Origin: Sphaerolaimus hirsutus
Taxonomy: Eukaryota; Nematoda; Chromadorea; Monhysterida; Sphaerolaimidae
Direction of reading: 5' to 3'
DNA length: 64,000 bases
NCBI GenBank assembly: GCA_964036195.1
Contig: OZ038458.1
Span: forward strand, 21,217,832 to 21,281,831
Shown here: positions 1 through 9,503 of the stretch, piece after piece
How positions within the stretch are numbered: position 1 is the first letter of the stretch
Layout of the letters: each line of letters opens with the position of its first letter
Translations under genes and position numbers: made by a program
Notes under the pieces: model-generated
The model's input: only the letters and a program-made list of their open reading frames with translations
The model's database searches: none
What the model was told of the DNA's origin: nothing

Positions 1-272
1 TTTGTTTTGTTTCGCTTTTTCATACGCACCGCGTACCAATTGACAGTTTATTGAGCACGTTGAACTTAAGAGTTTGTTTTGTTGCCTTGAATTCCCTGAA
101 AAATTCGAAAAGTATTTTTGAATTTTTGAATTTTCGAATTTTTGAATTTTTTGAAAAATAAATCGATTTTTAAGTGTTTTTTCTAGGGGTGAAATAAAAA
201 TTCGAAAATTATGAAAAAATTCGAAAATTCGAAAATGTTTTCGAATTTTCGAATCTTTTTTTGCCATCGTTA
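1..272 (-). mobile_element. hAT-like element, TAACGATGGC family, one end
   Basis: The right end reads GCCATCGTTA, the inverse of the TAACGATGGC terminus of the complete element at 26198-27379. The interior is an inverted relative of 26204-26460, including the TTCGAAAATTCG-type subterminal repeats and the sequence around position 30. The other end is outside the window, so no duplication can be checked here. No coding capacity is seen. Confidence 0.75.
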
Positions 273-525
273 CCCTGGGGGTACTATGCTAGGTTTCAAA
301 AACATTCAACAGTTTTTTTTGGCTTGCATTCAACAGTTTTTATGTTGTGCGTGATGCCACTGATTGTCATTCCGTGGTGCGCACATTTTTCAATTGAATT
401 AGCTGCGCGCCTGCGCGCTGGGAACCTCGCACGCTGGCATTTGGCGCCATTTTTTCTTGCTCTTTTCCATTGCTTATTACAAAAAGCCATAGATACAATG
501 TTAAAAAAGTGTAAAACCATGTGTA

Positions 526-641
526 CCGTGTATAACACCCCCTTGACCTAACACCCGGGTGTTATACAAGTTTTGAAAAAGATGGCTGAAAATCGCTCCA
601 ATTTTGTATAACACCCGGGTGTTATAAACAGAGAAATACGG
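526..641. mobile_element. Small TA-flanked MITE with CCGGGTGTTATA motifs
   Basis: It starts CCGTGTATAACACC and ends with GAGAAATACGG, with TA on both sides. Inside are two copies of ACACCCGGGTGTTATA, itself palindromic. A longer relative with CCGGGCGTTATA motifs lies at 34166-34566. It is non-coding, and the TA target suggests a Tc1/mariner-like mobiliser. Confidence 0.55.
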
Positions 642-699
642 TAGTGAGTTTGGAGGTGAAAATCTATGAAATGGTATGAAAAAGAGTGATTTTGGGGGG

Positions 700-1317
700 A
701 AAATTATCATTTCTCAAAAATCGCTCAAAATGATCAGTGTATCATTTCTCAAAAATCGCTCCAGATAGGTAGATAGCTGAGCGCTTTGGGGGGGGGGGGG
801 GGGTTTAGGGGGTAGTAGCCCAAAATTTTGCCTCCGGGATTGATAGATAGCTGGGCAGTTTGGGGGGGGGGGGTAACCCCCCCCCCCCCCCGCAAATGAA
901 AAATAGAGAGTGGAAATTGGAGAGTAGAGTAAAAATTGAAGAGTAAAGTAAAAATTGAAAAGGAGAGTAAAAAGTAGAGTAAAGTAAAAAGTAAATCAAA
1001 AATTGAAAAGGAGAGTAAAAAATAAAAAGTTAAGTAAAAAGTAAAGTAGAAGGTAGAGTAAAAAGTAGAGTAGAGGAATAAATTGAAAATAACGATAAAA
1101 TTGAAAAAAAAGAGAAAGAAAAAGCGAAACACGTTGCGGAATATGCTGTCCGCGCACGGCCATTTTTCAAAACTATACGGCGATTTTTTTTCTTTTTGAG
1201 CAATATTTTTTGGATACATCAGTGTGAAATACATTATTGGTTTCAAAGTTGCAACGGAACTGGAAAAACAGTACATTCTGCTCAAATTCCTCGGGGTCCC
1301 CATTGGAAACTATACTA
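700..1317. repeat. Composite low-complexity repeat (poly-G/poly-C and AGTAAA-rich)
   Basis: Long G and C homopolymers occur at about 790-805 and 860-891. They are followed by an AGTAAA-rich stretch (900-1080) and a unique-looking block (1100-1317). The AGTAAA-rich part is an inverted relative of 45235-45500. The 1140-1317 block is an inverted copy of 35105-35550. Apparent ORFs here are artefacts of the simple repeat. Confidence 0.7.
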
Positions 1318-1839
1318 CCGTATATCCTTGAATAAGACCCCCCCCCTTGAATAATACCCCCCCTTGAATAACACCCCCCTGTTGGCCAGGTGAGGAAAAA
1401 ATAACGCCCCCCTTGAATAACTCCCCCCTCTTGAATAAGTCCCCCTCTGGGTAAAACGATCGATGAGCAACACACGAAAATGAAAACGAGACAAACAGAA
1501 AAATAAAGCTATGTCTGGGCTGATTCAACGAATGGGGTTTGGTGTGTGAAACGAAAAATACAAAAGAATGTTAGCCTATGATATTTTTTAGGTTTAGATG
1601 ATTGAACACAAATGTTGTTCGGATGGATACGTTGTTTTGTTAGTGTTGAACTGGTCATTTTCTGCATTAGATGTGTTGGCGGGATGCATACAAACAATGA
1701 ATAAAGTGAAAGTTTTCCTGGAAGTTCTGAGGAAAAAATAACTCCCCCCCTTGAATAGTACCCCCCCTTGAATAACTCCCCCCTCCAAAACCTCTGACGA
1801 AATAATAATGCCCCTGGGGTCTTATTCAAGGATATACGG
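1318..1839. mobile_element. TA-flanked MITE, CCGTATATCCTTGAATA family
   Basis: The inverted termini are CCGTATATCCTTGAATAA and its complement, flanked by TA at 1316-1317 and 1840-1841. Poly-C blocks separated by TTGAATAA occur near both ends. The inverted paralogue of the flanks at about 35111-35117 lacks the element and has a single TA. This directly demonstrates insertion with a 2-bp TA duplication. It is non-autonomous and has no credible ORF. Confidence 0.85.
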
Positions 1840-1841
1840 TA

Positions 1842-2325
1842 TCTAGATGCGAATCCATTTTTTTCTTTTTTTAAATTTTATCATTATTTTCAATTTATCA
1901 TTTTACTCTATTTTTACTCTACTTTTTACTCTACTTTTCAATTTTTAGTCTGCTTTTTTACTTTACTCTTCAAATTTTTCTCCACCCTTCAATTTTTACT
2001 CTACTCTTTACTTGCCATTTGCCGTTTTACTCTACTCCCAGTTTTTACTCTACTTTTAAATTGCGGAACTGGCCCCTGGTCAAATGTCTTGTAAAATGTT
2101 ATGCAAAGTGTCAGTTGTAATGACTAATGTAAATTGTCAATTGTGTCAATTGTCATGCAATGTTCAGTAATAAAATCTTTGTTTTTTGTTTGTTTTGATC
2201 GACATTTTACATAACATTTGACACTCTACTGTATACTTTACAGGGTCTGGGATTGCCCCCAGGTTTTGATGGCATGGTGCAATTTCTAAAGAAGCCTGCC
2301 ATATTTTACTAGATATCCCTTTGTG
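1842..2325 (-). repeat. Inverted copy of the 34607-35110 repeat block
   Basis: The block contains an AGTAAA-type low-complexity stretch, a 'GCGGAACTGGCCCC' boundary, and then a segment of repeated GTCATG/GTCAATTG words. The whole matches 34607-35110 in reverse orientation. Its function is unknown; it is a dispersed repeat. Confidence 0.8.
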
Positions 2326-2329
2326 ATCC

Positions 2330-2396
2330 CATTATGAAAAAATTCGAAAATTCGAAAATGTTTTCGAATTTTCGAATCTTTTTTTGCCATCGTTAG
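2330..2396 (-). mobile_element. Terminal fragment of TAACGATGGC hAT-like family
   Basis: It consists of TTCGAAAATTCG repeats ending in GCCATCGTTA at 2396. It directly abuts GTGACCGG, the last bases of the eIF3h-like exon. The matching left end with the same 8-bp repeat is not visible, so the element is truncated or rearranged. Confidence 0.7.
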
Positions 2397-2450
2397 TGAC
2401 CGGTAGCTCTTCGAACATGTTCTCGTAGGTCAGTCCGCGCGATTTCACAC
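2397..2450 (-). CDS. EIF3H: eIF3h-like exon (post-MPN segment), partial
   Basis: On the minus strand a good acceptor (ATTTATTTCAG) precedes a short open stretch. It encodes LTYENMFEELPV, which resembles the eIF3h segment just after its MPN domain. The downstream exon at 3364-3542 (also minus) supplies the preceding part of the same protein. About 20 residues expected between the two are not found, and the exon phases do not join simply. There may therefore be a missing exon, or the copy may be decayed. The exon's 3' side is cut off by a hAT-like element end at 2396. The eIF3h assignment rests on remembered family similarity and is moderately sure. Confidence 0.5.
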
Positions 2451-2798
2451 TGAAATAAATGTTTTTAGTTGACGGATTTTTTGACGGGGGAGTTATTCAA
2501 GGTGGGGGTATTTTTTCAGGACACGTTCACATGGTAGAGTTATTCACTGGGGGACCCCCCGAATGATAGCTCAGTCGAAAAATTCTCCAAGGCATAGAGC
2601 TGACAAATCAAATTTTGCATAATTCACTAGCCATGTAATTAGATACAAAAATTGCACCAAGCTATGTAAGATAAAAAGTGCACCAAGGCTTTTTGGGCTG
2701 GCGCAAGGGTGCTAGCAAAATTTGGCGACATAAATCATAGTCAAGTCACGCCAAGTAGAGCTCCACACCGTAAAATATGACGTCACTTCACTAGGGAC
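2451..2798. other. Non-coding stretch, nothing recognised
   Basis: This contains the presumed intron side of the eIF3h-like acceptor, short G/C runs, and no ORF, RNA gene or clear repeat boundary that I can identify. Confidence 0.5.
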
Positions 2799-3245
2799 CA
2801 CTGACGTATCCAGGATTTTTGAGCGGGGGGGGCTGCCTGTTTACGTAGCCCGGCGAACGGGGGGGGGGGGCTCAGCCCCCCCCCCAAAATTTTACCCATG
2901 TGGTAGCGGAATGACGTCATGGCGCTGCGCCATTCGTAGGAGCAACACCATTGCACTATTAGCGTTGGCGTTGGCAACAGAAATCGCTAATATGTATGTA
3001 AATATACATACGTATAGAGCAAAAAACACGCCAATTAGTGTATAAAATAGTGAAGTGAGAGTACGGGGACCGATTTACCAACAATACATCTGCAGAAAGG
3101 GCAAATGCACGCTTGCGCGCAAACTTTTTTACATTACACCTCCTAAAGTGGTACCAGAAATTGCATTTTCACCTATTTTTTCATGTCTCACCCGGGAACG
3201 GGGGGGCTGCAGCCCCCCCCCCCGCCCCCCCTGGATACGTCATTG
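2799..3245. mobile_element. hAT-like foldback with TGACGTATCCAGG ends
   Basis: The inverted termini CACTGACGTATCCAGG and CAATGACGTATCCAGG differ at one base. They are flanked by an exact 8-bp direct repeat, CTAGGGAC, at 2791-2798 and 3246-3253. G-rich and C-rich blocks follow each end. A second member of the family is at 55926-56334. The 8-bp duplication points to a hAT-type transposase; nothing is encoded inside. Confidence 0.85.
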
Positions 3246-3363
3246 CTAGGGACGATGTCCTTACAACGACTCTGCTTTGTTTGTTTTTCAGTTTTTCTAT
3301 AAAAAGAACTATTTTAAAACAACCACTGGAAAAATCAGACGTTCAAAACCGCCACTGCCTAAA

Positions 3364-3542
3364 AGCCTAAGAGCCCTGCAACTGAGCTGCCCCTGGAGAG
3401 TCTTCACGGGGTCGTACACGAGCACGATGTTGTCCTTGATGGTGTACTGGTACAGGTGCAAGTCCTCCACGAGTTGCTTGTTGGAGCACGCGCCGAATGG
3501 GTGCGATTCGTAGAAGCCCACCTGTTTCCCGTAGAAGCCCAC
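3364..3542 (-). CDS. EIF3H: eIF3h-like MPN-domain exon, partial
   Basis: Minus-strand translation gives a segment with VGFYESHPFGACSN followed by IVLVYDPVKTLQGQLS. It matches in spacing and wording the MPN (JAB1/MPN/Mov34-like) domain of eukaryotic initiation factor 3 subunit h, a structural, non-catalytic MPN protein of the eIF3 complex. An AG acceptor lies at 3543. The first 21 bases (GTGGGCTTCTAC plus linker) are tandemly duplicated, which gives two possible acceptors (3542 and 3521). The exon is GC-richer than its surroundings. I do not find the rest of the gene upstream, and the donor is unclear, so it may be a live gene with distant exons or a pseudogene fragment. Confidence 0.6.
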
Positions 3543-3660
3543 CTGGCTTTTTTCCAGACCCCATTTTTCGGTAATTTTTCTGTTTTTCACCTCATTTTCC
3601 ACTTTCCGGCTCAACTTTATGTTTTCTGTTTCAGCCAATATTTGTAGTAATTCAATCAAA

Positions 3661-3906
3661 TGGCCCTACACACGCTAGTTTTCACCGTGACTGATTGTGA
3701 AAACTGAAATGACGAGATGGCGACATTCAACCTACTCTTATTGTATGCTATACGTGTTTTAGTTTTGAAATTTTCAAAGTTTAACTTTCATCAATTTCAA
3801 TTCAAATTTAAAATTAATAAAGTACCTCAACCGTGTTGATTAATTTGCATTATAAAAAATTTCAGTGTTCACACGAAGTCACGGTGAAAACTAGTGTGTG
3901 TAGGCA
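3661..3906. mobile_element. Foldback element, CCTACACAC...GTGTGTAGG
   Basis: The two ends are inverted repeats of about 28 bp around CTAGTTTTCACCGTGACT. The interior is AT-rich. No target duplication is convincing and no ORF is present. Confidence 0.6.
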
Positions 3907-3959
3907 CAATACTACCCTGGTAAACGTGTGTGCAGGTTTTTCAATTATTTATACCTAGG

Positions 3960-4130
3960 TATGTGAATTTTTTCTGCTTCCAGCAAAATTTCTGCAATTT
4001 TTCGCCATCCGAATTCAGTTTCCCGTTTTCCGGCATTACCTACCTTTTTCCGTTTTCCATTTTCGGCCAGTACAAAATTCTTCTGTTTCCGTTTCCCGTA
4101 AAAAAATTTGCTTCGACACCGTAACTGCGG
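3960..4130. repeat. Degenerate TTTCCGTTTTCCG repeat fragment
   Basis: Repeated 'TTTCCG/TTTTCC' words end in GACACCGTA, resembling the inside and right terminus of the hAT-like elements at 46192-46479 and 55246-55496. The left end and target duplication are missing. Confidence 0.55.
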
Positions 4131-4135
4131 GAGGA

Positions 4136-4632
4136 TCCCATAAAACATACAAGCCAATGAAACATTTTGTATCATTACATACGCCCATGCGCCCATGAAA
4201 CAGTTTGTATTTTTACACACGCTAATGTGCCCGTGAAACATGCCGGTTTGCCCATGAAACATACATACACTCACGCGGTGTCACAGCAATGCATGAGTGC
4301 CGCAATGCAATCGCTTCCACACTTTTCCAACAGAAAAATTCCATCATATCTATCCCCTTTTTAAAGTGTCATATTTTGTCACTATTGGAACATTTGGAAC
4401 TTTACACTCAAGATTCAGAATTTTATGATAGTCATTCATTTTTTGATATCGACTTACATAAGTAGACGCTTCATTTTTTGGCAAATACGACGCAATACGA
4501 CGGTGTTTGTGACGCACGCACATACATTGCTATAACACCGCGTGCGTGTATGTTTCATGGGCAAACCGGCGTGTTTCATGGGTGCATGGGCGTGTGTAAT
4601 GATACAAAATGTTTCATGGGCTTGTATGTCTC
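4136..4632. mobile_element. Foldback element with CCCATGAAAC repeats
   Basis: Left and right halves are inverted copies: AACATACAAGCC... pairs with ...GGCTTGTATGT. Each arm holds several CCCATGAAAC and ATTTTGTATCATTACA words. A relative with the same words lies at about 47130-47665. It is non-coding. Confidence 0.7.
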
Positions 4633-4637
4633 AGGTA

Positions 4638-5535
4638 TAGTGATGTAAAAGCGCCATGGCGCTGGCGCCTGGCGCTAGCGCCAAACCAAAAAGCGCCATG
4701 GCGCTTTTGGCGCTTGGCGCTTTTTTGCAGAGTTGTTAAAATACTGGTATTTTTGGAAAGTGTAAGTGTAAGTGTAAATACACTTTCCAACTTTTGAGTA
4801 TGGATACAAAAAGTGTAAGGTATTTTAAAAATACCTAGGAAAGTGTAAAAAAATTTTTAGAGGAGCTCTCACTGTTGAGCATTAGAAAACACCACTGTTT
4901 TCACCTTTAGATCAATTTATTTGTCATTTTCATGCATTATTTCACATTTTACTGCCTTTTATGAAACATTTTAGACTGTGACAAATACTGTAGTGGTATG
5001 AAGTTCCCTAATAATGGCACTTTTCAGTGTTGATATTTTACTGATTAAGCAATGCGATACAGACTGTTTAAATGCAAGAATGGACATGCAGCAAATGTCA
5101 ATGCAAAAGCCAATTGACTTTGTGTCCAGCTGGTGAATTTCCATTGATCTTGTCCTTTTTACAAAAGTATGATGAAACTGTAGAATACCATGAGTACTGA
5201 TCAAAGGATGGAGATCAAAGGCTAGTTTGTACATTTGCCATATTTTCTACATTCAATGCAGTACATGACCCTATTTTATGCTTTCTCAAAAGCATAAAAC
5301 AGGGCCATCTGAAAGAGAAAAATACACTTTATGTACCCGGGTATTTTGCTCAGGAAAGTGTAAAAAAAGTGTATGGGTATTTTCTGAAAGTGTAAGTGTA
5401 AGTGTAAATATAAATACCCATTTACCCGGGTATTTCGGGTAAGTGTAAATACACTTTCGCAACTCTGCTTTTTTGCAGTGGCGCCATTGGCGCTTGGCGC
5501 TCACACTTTAAAAAGCGCCAAAAAAGCGCCATACA
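4638..5535. mobile_element. GCGCC-array hAT-like element, left end, interrupted
   Basis: It starts TAGTGATGTAAAAGCGCC and continues as GGCGCTTGGCGC-type words to 4729. It is then split by the complete element at 4738-5467 and resumes at 5476. No right terminus (CATCACTA) was found near 5535, so this copy is incomplete. Confidence 0.65.
4738..5467. mobile_element. hAT-like element, CAGAGTTG family, AAGTGT type
   Basis: Termini CAGAGTTGTTAAAA and CAACTCTG are flanked by the exact 8-bp duplication CTTTTTTG (4730-4737 and 5468-5475). Both subterminal regions carry arrays of the hexamer AAGTGT around TACCGGTATTT/ACCCGGGTATTT words. The interior is AT-rich and non-coding. It inserted into a GCGCC-array element. 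Confidence 0.9.
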
Positions 5536-6060
5536 ATCTGTGTACGATTTCGATAGGTGGCATCAAAAATGCCATCAAAATATGAGATGAATGTTTTTTT
5601 GTCCCATCCAATTTTTCCATCACCCAACAATTATGGTTCACACATCCAAATTTCATAATTTTAATATAAATAGCACAACTTCACTTGCTTTAAAAGAGTA
5701 ACCTACAGAGACTTTTTGCATTCAGAATAAAACTACCTATATATTTAGCATGCTGAATGTACACGTTAAAACAATCTATCTATCATATCACAACTAGGTA
5801 TTTTTCCCCACGGTAACCCTCCGCCACAAACGATCCAGCTATCATCTATCCCCTAAGCGATTTTTGAGATATGTTGTCCCAATTTGAGGATATACGGCAC
5901 TTGCAAGTAATGCACTTGCGAGTAATTTTTTTGCACTAATTTTCACGCAGTTTCATTCATCAAGTAGAGGAACAGCTTTGTGTATTGAGCGTCCAGTTCG
6001 ATCCATATACAACGTGCCATGTAACTTTTAACACTGATGTACATGGCTAATTGTAAATCG
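5536..6060. other. AT-rich stretch, nothing recognised
   Basis: No ORF, intron-exon signal pair, RNA gene or repeat boundary that I can support is visible here. Confidence 0.5.
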
Positions 6061-6061
6061 G

Positions 6062-6275
6062 ACGAGAAATTTTTGGCGCTGGCGCTATTGGCGCTTGGCG
6101 CCATTGTCCTCTGGCGCCATTGGCGCTTGGCGCTACGGTCTGGAAAAGCGCCATGGCGCTTTTGGCGCTTGGCGCTAAAATGGTTTGGCGCCATTGGCGC
6201 TTGGCGCCGCAATGTGAAAAGCGCCATGGCGCCTTTGGCGCTTGGCGCCAAAACTCTGGCGCTTTTCACAGCACT
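6062..6275. repeat. GCGCC-array repeat
   Basis: Several copies of GGCGCTTGGCGC and GCGCCATGGCGC form an imperfectly palindromic array like those in the TAGTGATG elements. Clear TAGTGATG termini were not found. ORFs across it are repeat artefacts. Confidence 0.65.
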
Positions 6276-6376
6276 ACTCAGGTAGCACTCTCCGTAACTG
6301 CGATAGGCCGGGCAGCGCCATCCATGACAGGCTCAAAAAAGCGTGTCATGGAAAGTCTCAGTCGCGAACCTCACGC

Positions 6377-7210
6377 CAGAGTTGTGAAAACGTATTTACG
6401 TTTACCCAAAATACCCGGTTATTCGGGTATTTATACTTACGTTTACGTTTACGCTTTCCAAAAATACCGTTACGTTTTGTTACATTTTCCTGGCACAATT
6501 ACCCGGGTACCAGAGAAAACGTAAAAATATGCTACACAGAACCATATTGTTTGACAAATGTAGTGTATTATGATGAGTTCAACATGTTCTAATGTTGAAG
6601 AGTTTGAATTCCGCAATTGGAGAACTCAAACACCAATTTGCAAGTGAAAAGTAAAAAGTTGAAGGAAAGTATTTTTGTGAGGGAGAACTGCAATGCGAAT
6701 AAAAAGTCGAAACATTTTTAGTGTTTTCTCATGACAGACCATTTGTCTTTTAACTCGCCATTTCACTTAAAAATTTACTTTTCTTTAAATTTTTACTTAC
6801 CATTCAACTTGCCATTACTTCTCACTCATAATTTTTGTTAGTTCTCCTGTTACGGAATTGGCACCTTATGGCCCTACACCCAGTAGTTGACAACGACGCT
6901 AAATGTCAACTCCAATCCCAATTCAATATCACGATCCCATCATTCTAAATATATATAAAATACAGGTATTTAAGCAGAGAAAATGTTGATGGAGATCATA
7001 TGAACATACATAATGTTGTAAAAAACATTGTGTTTTTGTATTCTCTGATAGCGTAAGCACTTAATGTAATTTTTACGTTTACGTTTTATTTTACGTTTTC
7101 CCCGGTATTTTAAAAATACCTTACGTTTTAATATTTATACTTTTGATTTGGAAAAGGTATTTACGTTTACGTTTACGTTTTCCAAAAATACCAGTATTTG
7201 TACAACTCTG
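6377..7210. mobile_element. hAT-like element, CAGAGTTG family, AAACGT type
   Basis: Ends are CAGAGTTGTGAAAAC and CAACTCTG, flanked by an exact CCTCACGC duplication (6369-6376 and 7211-7218). Both ends carry the array word TTTACG (AAACGT on the other strand), unlike the AAGTGT or AAGCGT of sibling copies. A short AGTAAA-type stretch lies inside. It is non-coding. Confidence 0.9.
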
Positions 7211-7327
7211 CCTCACGCACAGTCAAATTGCGTTCTCCTATGCTGACCAGTGACAAACGAAGGAAAGAAAGTGTAGCATTCTTGATTGACGTGAGCGAGC
7301 TATTCCTCCAAACAGTTTCCCGGCGAC
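7211..7327 (+). repeat. Dispersed segment, copy 1, left part
   Basis: Together with 25347-25473 this forms one copy of a segment whose second copy is 26145-26197 plus 27380-27578. Copy 1 lacks the hAT-like insertion that splits copy 2 (uninterrupted CCAGTGAC near 7244). It carries instead the foldback plus retrotransposon. No coding function is recognised. Confidence 0.8.
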
Positions 7328-8543
7328 CATAGCATAAATCGAGGGTGGCATTTTAGGGGGGGGGGGGTCCACCAGACTTTCATGTCATCCCATTCTGTTG
7401 TACGTTGGCCGATTTTGTTGCCGTTCGAGTATGTTAGGGTTTGAGGTTGGGGCTACGACCAAATTTTTTTATTTCCTCAAATAATCCCCCAGTCCCGAGA
7501 TAAGGGGGTCTATAAAAACGTGGTTATTTTGCATGGCCGATCTGGCCGATTGACTTCGGAGCTCAATAACTCGGCCATGCAAAATAACCACGTTTTTATA
7601 GACCCCCCTTATCTCGGGACTGGGGTATTATTTGAGGAAATAAAAAAATTTGGTCGTAGCCCCAACCTCAAACCCTAACATACTCGAACGGCAACAAAAT
7701 CGGCCAACGTACTGTAGGTAGAAATATGGCTAACCAATCATGCGTAAGAACGTAACGACAACTTTGCGCAGACACTCCGACGACTCGAGAACGACCATGT
7801 GCGACCGAATGACGACCCGCGGTGCACAGGGAAGTCACAGTGAACGTGCGGTTCGCTGTGCACTGCAAATCCGCCAACGAAGCCGCAGCCCCAGGACGGT
7901 ACGCCCGAATGGACACTACTGCGGCCATGAATTTATTAATTAATTTCTTTTCCGTTAATTACGTAATTATTTCCCGTGTGATGATAATTTTTCATTTCAT
8001 GTTTCATTAAGTAAGCTAATTAGGTTACCCGCATTGTTAGTTAATTAAGTGACTACTTCCGTTTTTCTTTTTAAATGCATTTCCTAATATATACTTTCGA
8101 ATGTTATAAGTTTTAGGTTTTATCAAGTTTACATTTTTGGTCAAAAGGGTGCAGTGTCTGAGAATGGGTTAGAAAGGCTTATGTTTCTAGTTAAGCTAAC
8201 AGGTGTTGACTCGGTTAAATGCTTAGACGCCCCGATAGATAACATTCAGAAAATTCCCCGACCAAGTGCTTTTTACTTAGGACTAGGTAATGGGTGGAAA
8301 AGTGGCAAACGGCAATTATTGTCGGCATGCGACTGCAAGACACATGCAGAGCACCGTTTACAGTGAAGAGCACAGTAGTGCCAATTAATTATTCCCATCA
8401 CCCAGGGTGATTGGTGAACTCACAAGTGCTAGTGTTTTGTGGCGTGTGTTTAGTCCCAAAGTTTCCAACCCTTACCCGGCAATGCAATAACCTTGAACAA
8501 CCCCCGCAATGAGCGTTCTTTCTGTGGCCTTGGTCGGGCGCGC

Positions 8544-8550
8544 TATAAAA
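8544..8550 (+). promoter_or_regulatory. LTR TATA box (candidate)
   Basis: TATAAAA in a GC-flanked context (GGCGCGC just upstream) is the best core-promoter candidate in the LTR. A second TATAAAA lies at 8904-8910. The 3' LTR equivalent is 24428-24434. Confidence 0.55.
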
Positions 8551-8994
8551 TATATTTCACCTAAACGGGCGCAGGTTGATAACACGTGTCACACCACCTG
8601 CTCTAAATTGTACCGTAACCCCTGAATAGAACCCAGTTTATGACACTCACCTTTGAGATGAATTGCATGTTAATTACGTCCGTGATAATCGCAGTTACTT
8701 CAAATCTGGCCTAATTTACGTTTGTACCCCTTTTATCTAAATTAATTATTTTTTCCCGCATTTAATTAATTTACTTGTGCCTTGTACGCTATGTTTACGG
8801 TTTTCCAGTGATCATTGAAATTGCCTTAGTAATTCGCTTATTACGGTTAATTGTTGTGTCTCTGATTTAGTATTCATTTCGCTTATGGTAGGTTTTTGGT
8901 GATTATAAAACGCGCTGATTTTACATTTTTTCACCCACTAGAGGCTATACGACTCACTTGAGCTATTGTGAAATTGACTCTGACTACATCGCTA

Positions 8995-9000
8995 AATAAA
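8995..9000 (+). terminator. LTR polyadenylation signal (candidate)
   Basis: This is an AATAAA hexamer, with the same hexamer at 24879-24884 in the 3' LTR, where it would end the element's transcript. Confidence 0.55.
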
Positions 9001-9146
9001 GTTCCCGTGAAACCAACTTGGTCCCCCTGAAGCATACTAACTGCTTGAATTTTAATTTGAATTTTATTAATTTCGGCTATTTATTAATTACGGCTTTTTA
9101 ACAATTAATCGAAGTAAACCGCCGGCAGCCGTTACGAAAGGGATTG

Positions 9147-9152
9147 GTAAGT
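9147..9152 (+). promoter_or_regulatory. Candidate splice donor in the leader
   Basis: G|GTAAGT fits the donor consensus and lies downstream of the predicted start of transcription, in U5. It could splice to acceptors ahead of the Env-like ATG (AG at 12775-12776) or the helicase ORF (AG at 18935-18936). Two further CAG|GTAAGT donors lie in the Gag region at 9937 and 12252. Usage is inferred, not shown. Confidence 0.4.
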
Positions 9153-9390
9153 TGCCGTGTCCGTCCTCAGGAACTGTCAGGACCCCAAGGGGTACTGGCG
9201 CCGTTCCTGATTTGCGTGTAAACATCCCCGTACCATAAAACCAATTATTTATTTAATTAAGCACGCAAGTGGAAGCGCAAAGGGACCGGAATTTGCAATT
9301 CTCTGCCGCTGCAAAATTCGACGAGTGGCGTATTTATGTGGTAAAAACGGAAAGTAGTAAAATTAGTAAAAACGTAAAATATCTGACAAC

Positions 9391-9408
9391 TGGTAGCGTA
9401 GCGAGTGG
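9391..9408 (+). other. Primer binding site (candidate)
   Basis: TGGTAGCGTAGCGAGTGG begins two bases after the 5' LTR, and its TGG is complementary to a tRNA CCA tail. I cannot name the tRNA from sequence alone. Confidence 0.6.
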
Positions 9409-9503
9409 TTTCCTAAGCAAGCCATAAAGTTTTCTGTCTGGGGCGCCTGATCAACGCCTCTACAAAAAACGGCTTCACGGATAACGAGTCACCCCAAAGG
9501 GAA

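Larger units (their letters stand above)
7713..9388 (+). repeat. 5' long terminal repeat
   Basis: It begins TGTAGGTAGAAATATGG and ends AAATATCTGACA. It corresponds base for base, at a constant offset of 15,884, to 23597-25272, and I noticed no mismatch. Small ORFs in it are duplicated in the 3' LTR and have no recognisable product. A TATA box (8544) and poly(A) signal (8995) suggest R of roughly 0.45 kb and U5 of about 0.37 kb. Confidence 0.95.

Noticed and set aside
7740..8366. Short ORFs inside the 5' LTR (and the same ORFs in the 3' LTR)
   Set aside because: They are identical only because the LTRs are identical. They have no recognisable domain and lie in or near the promoter.
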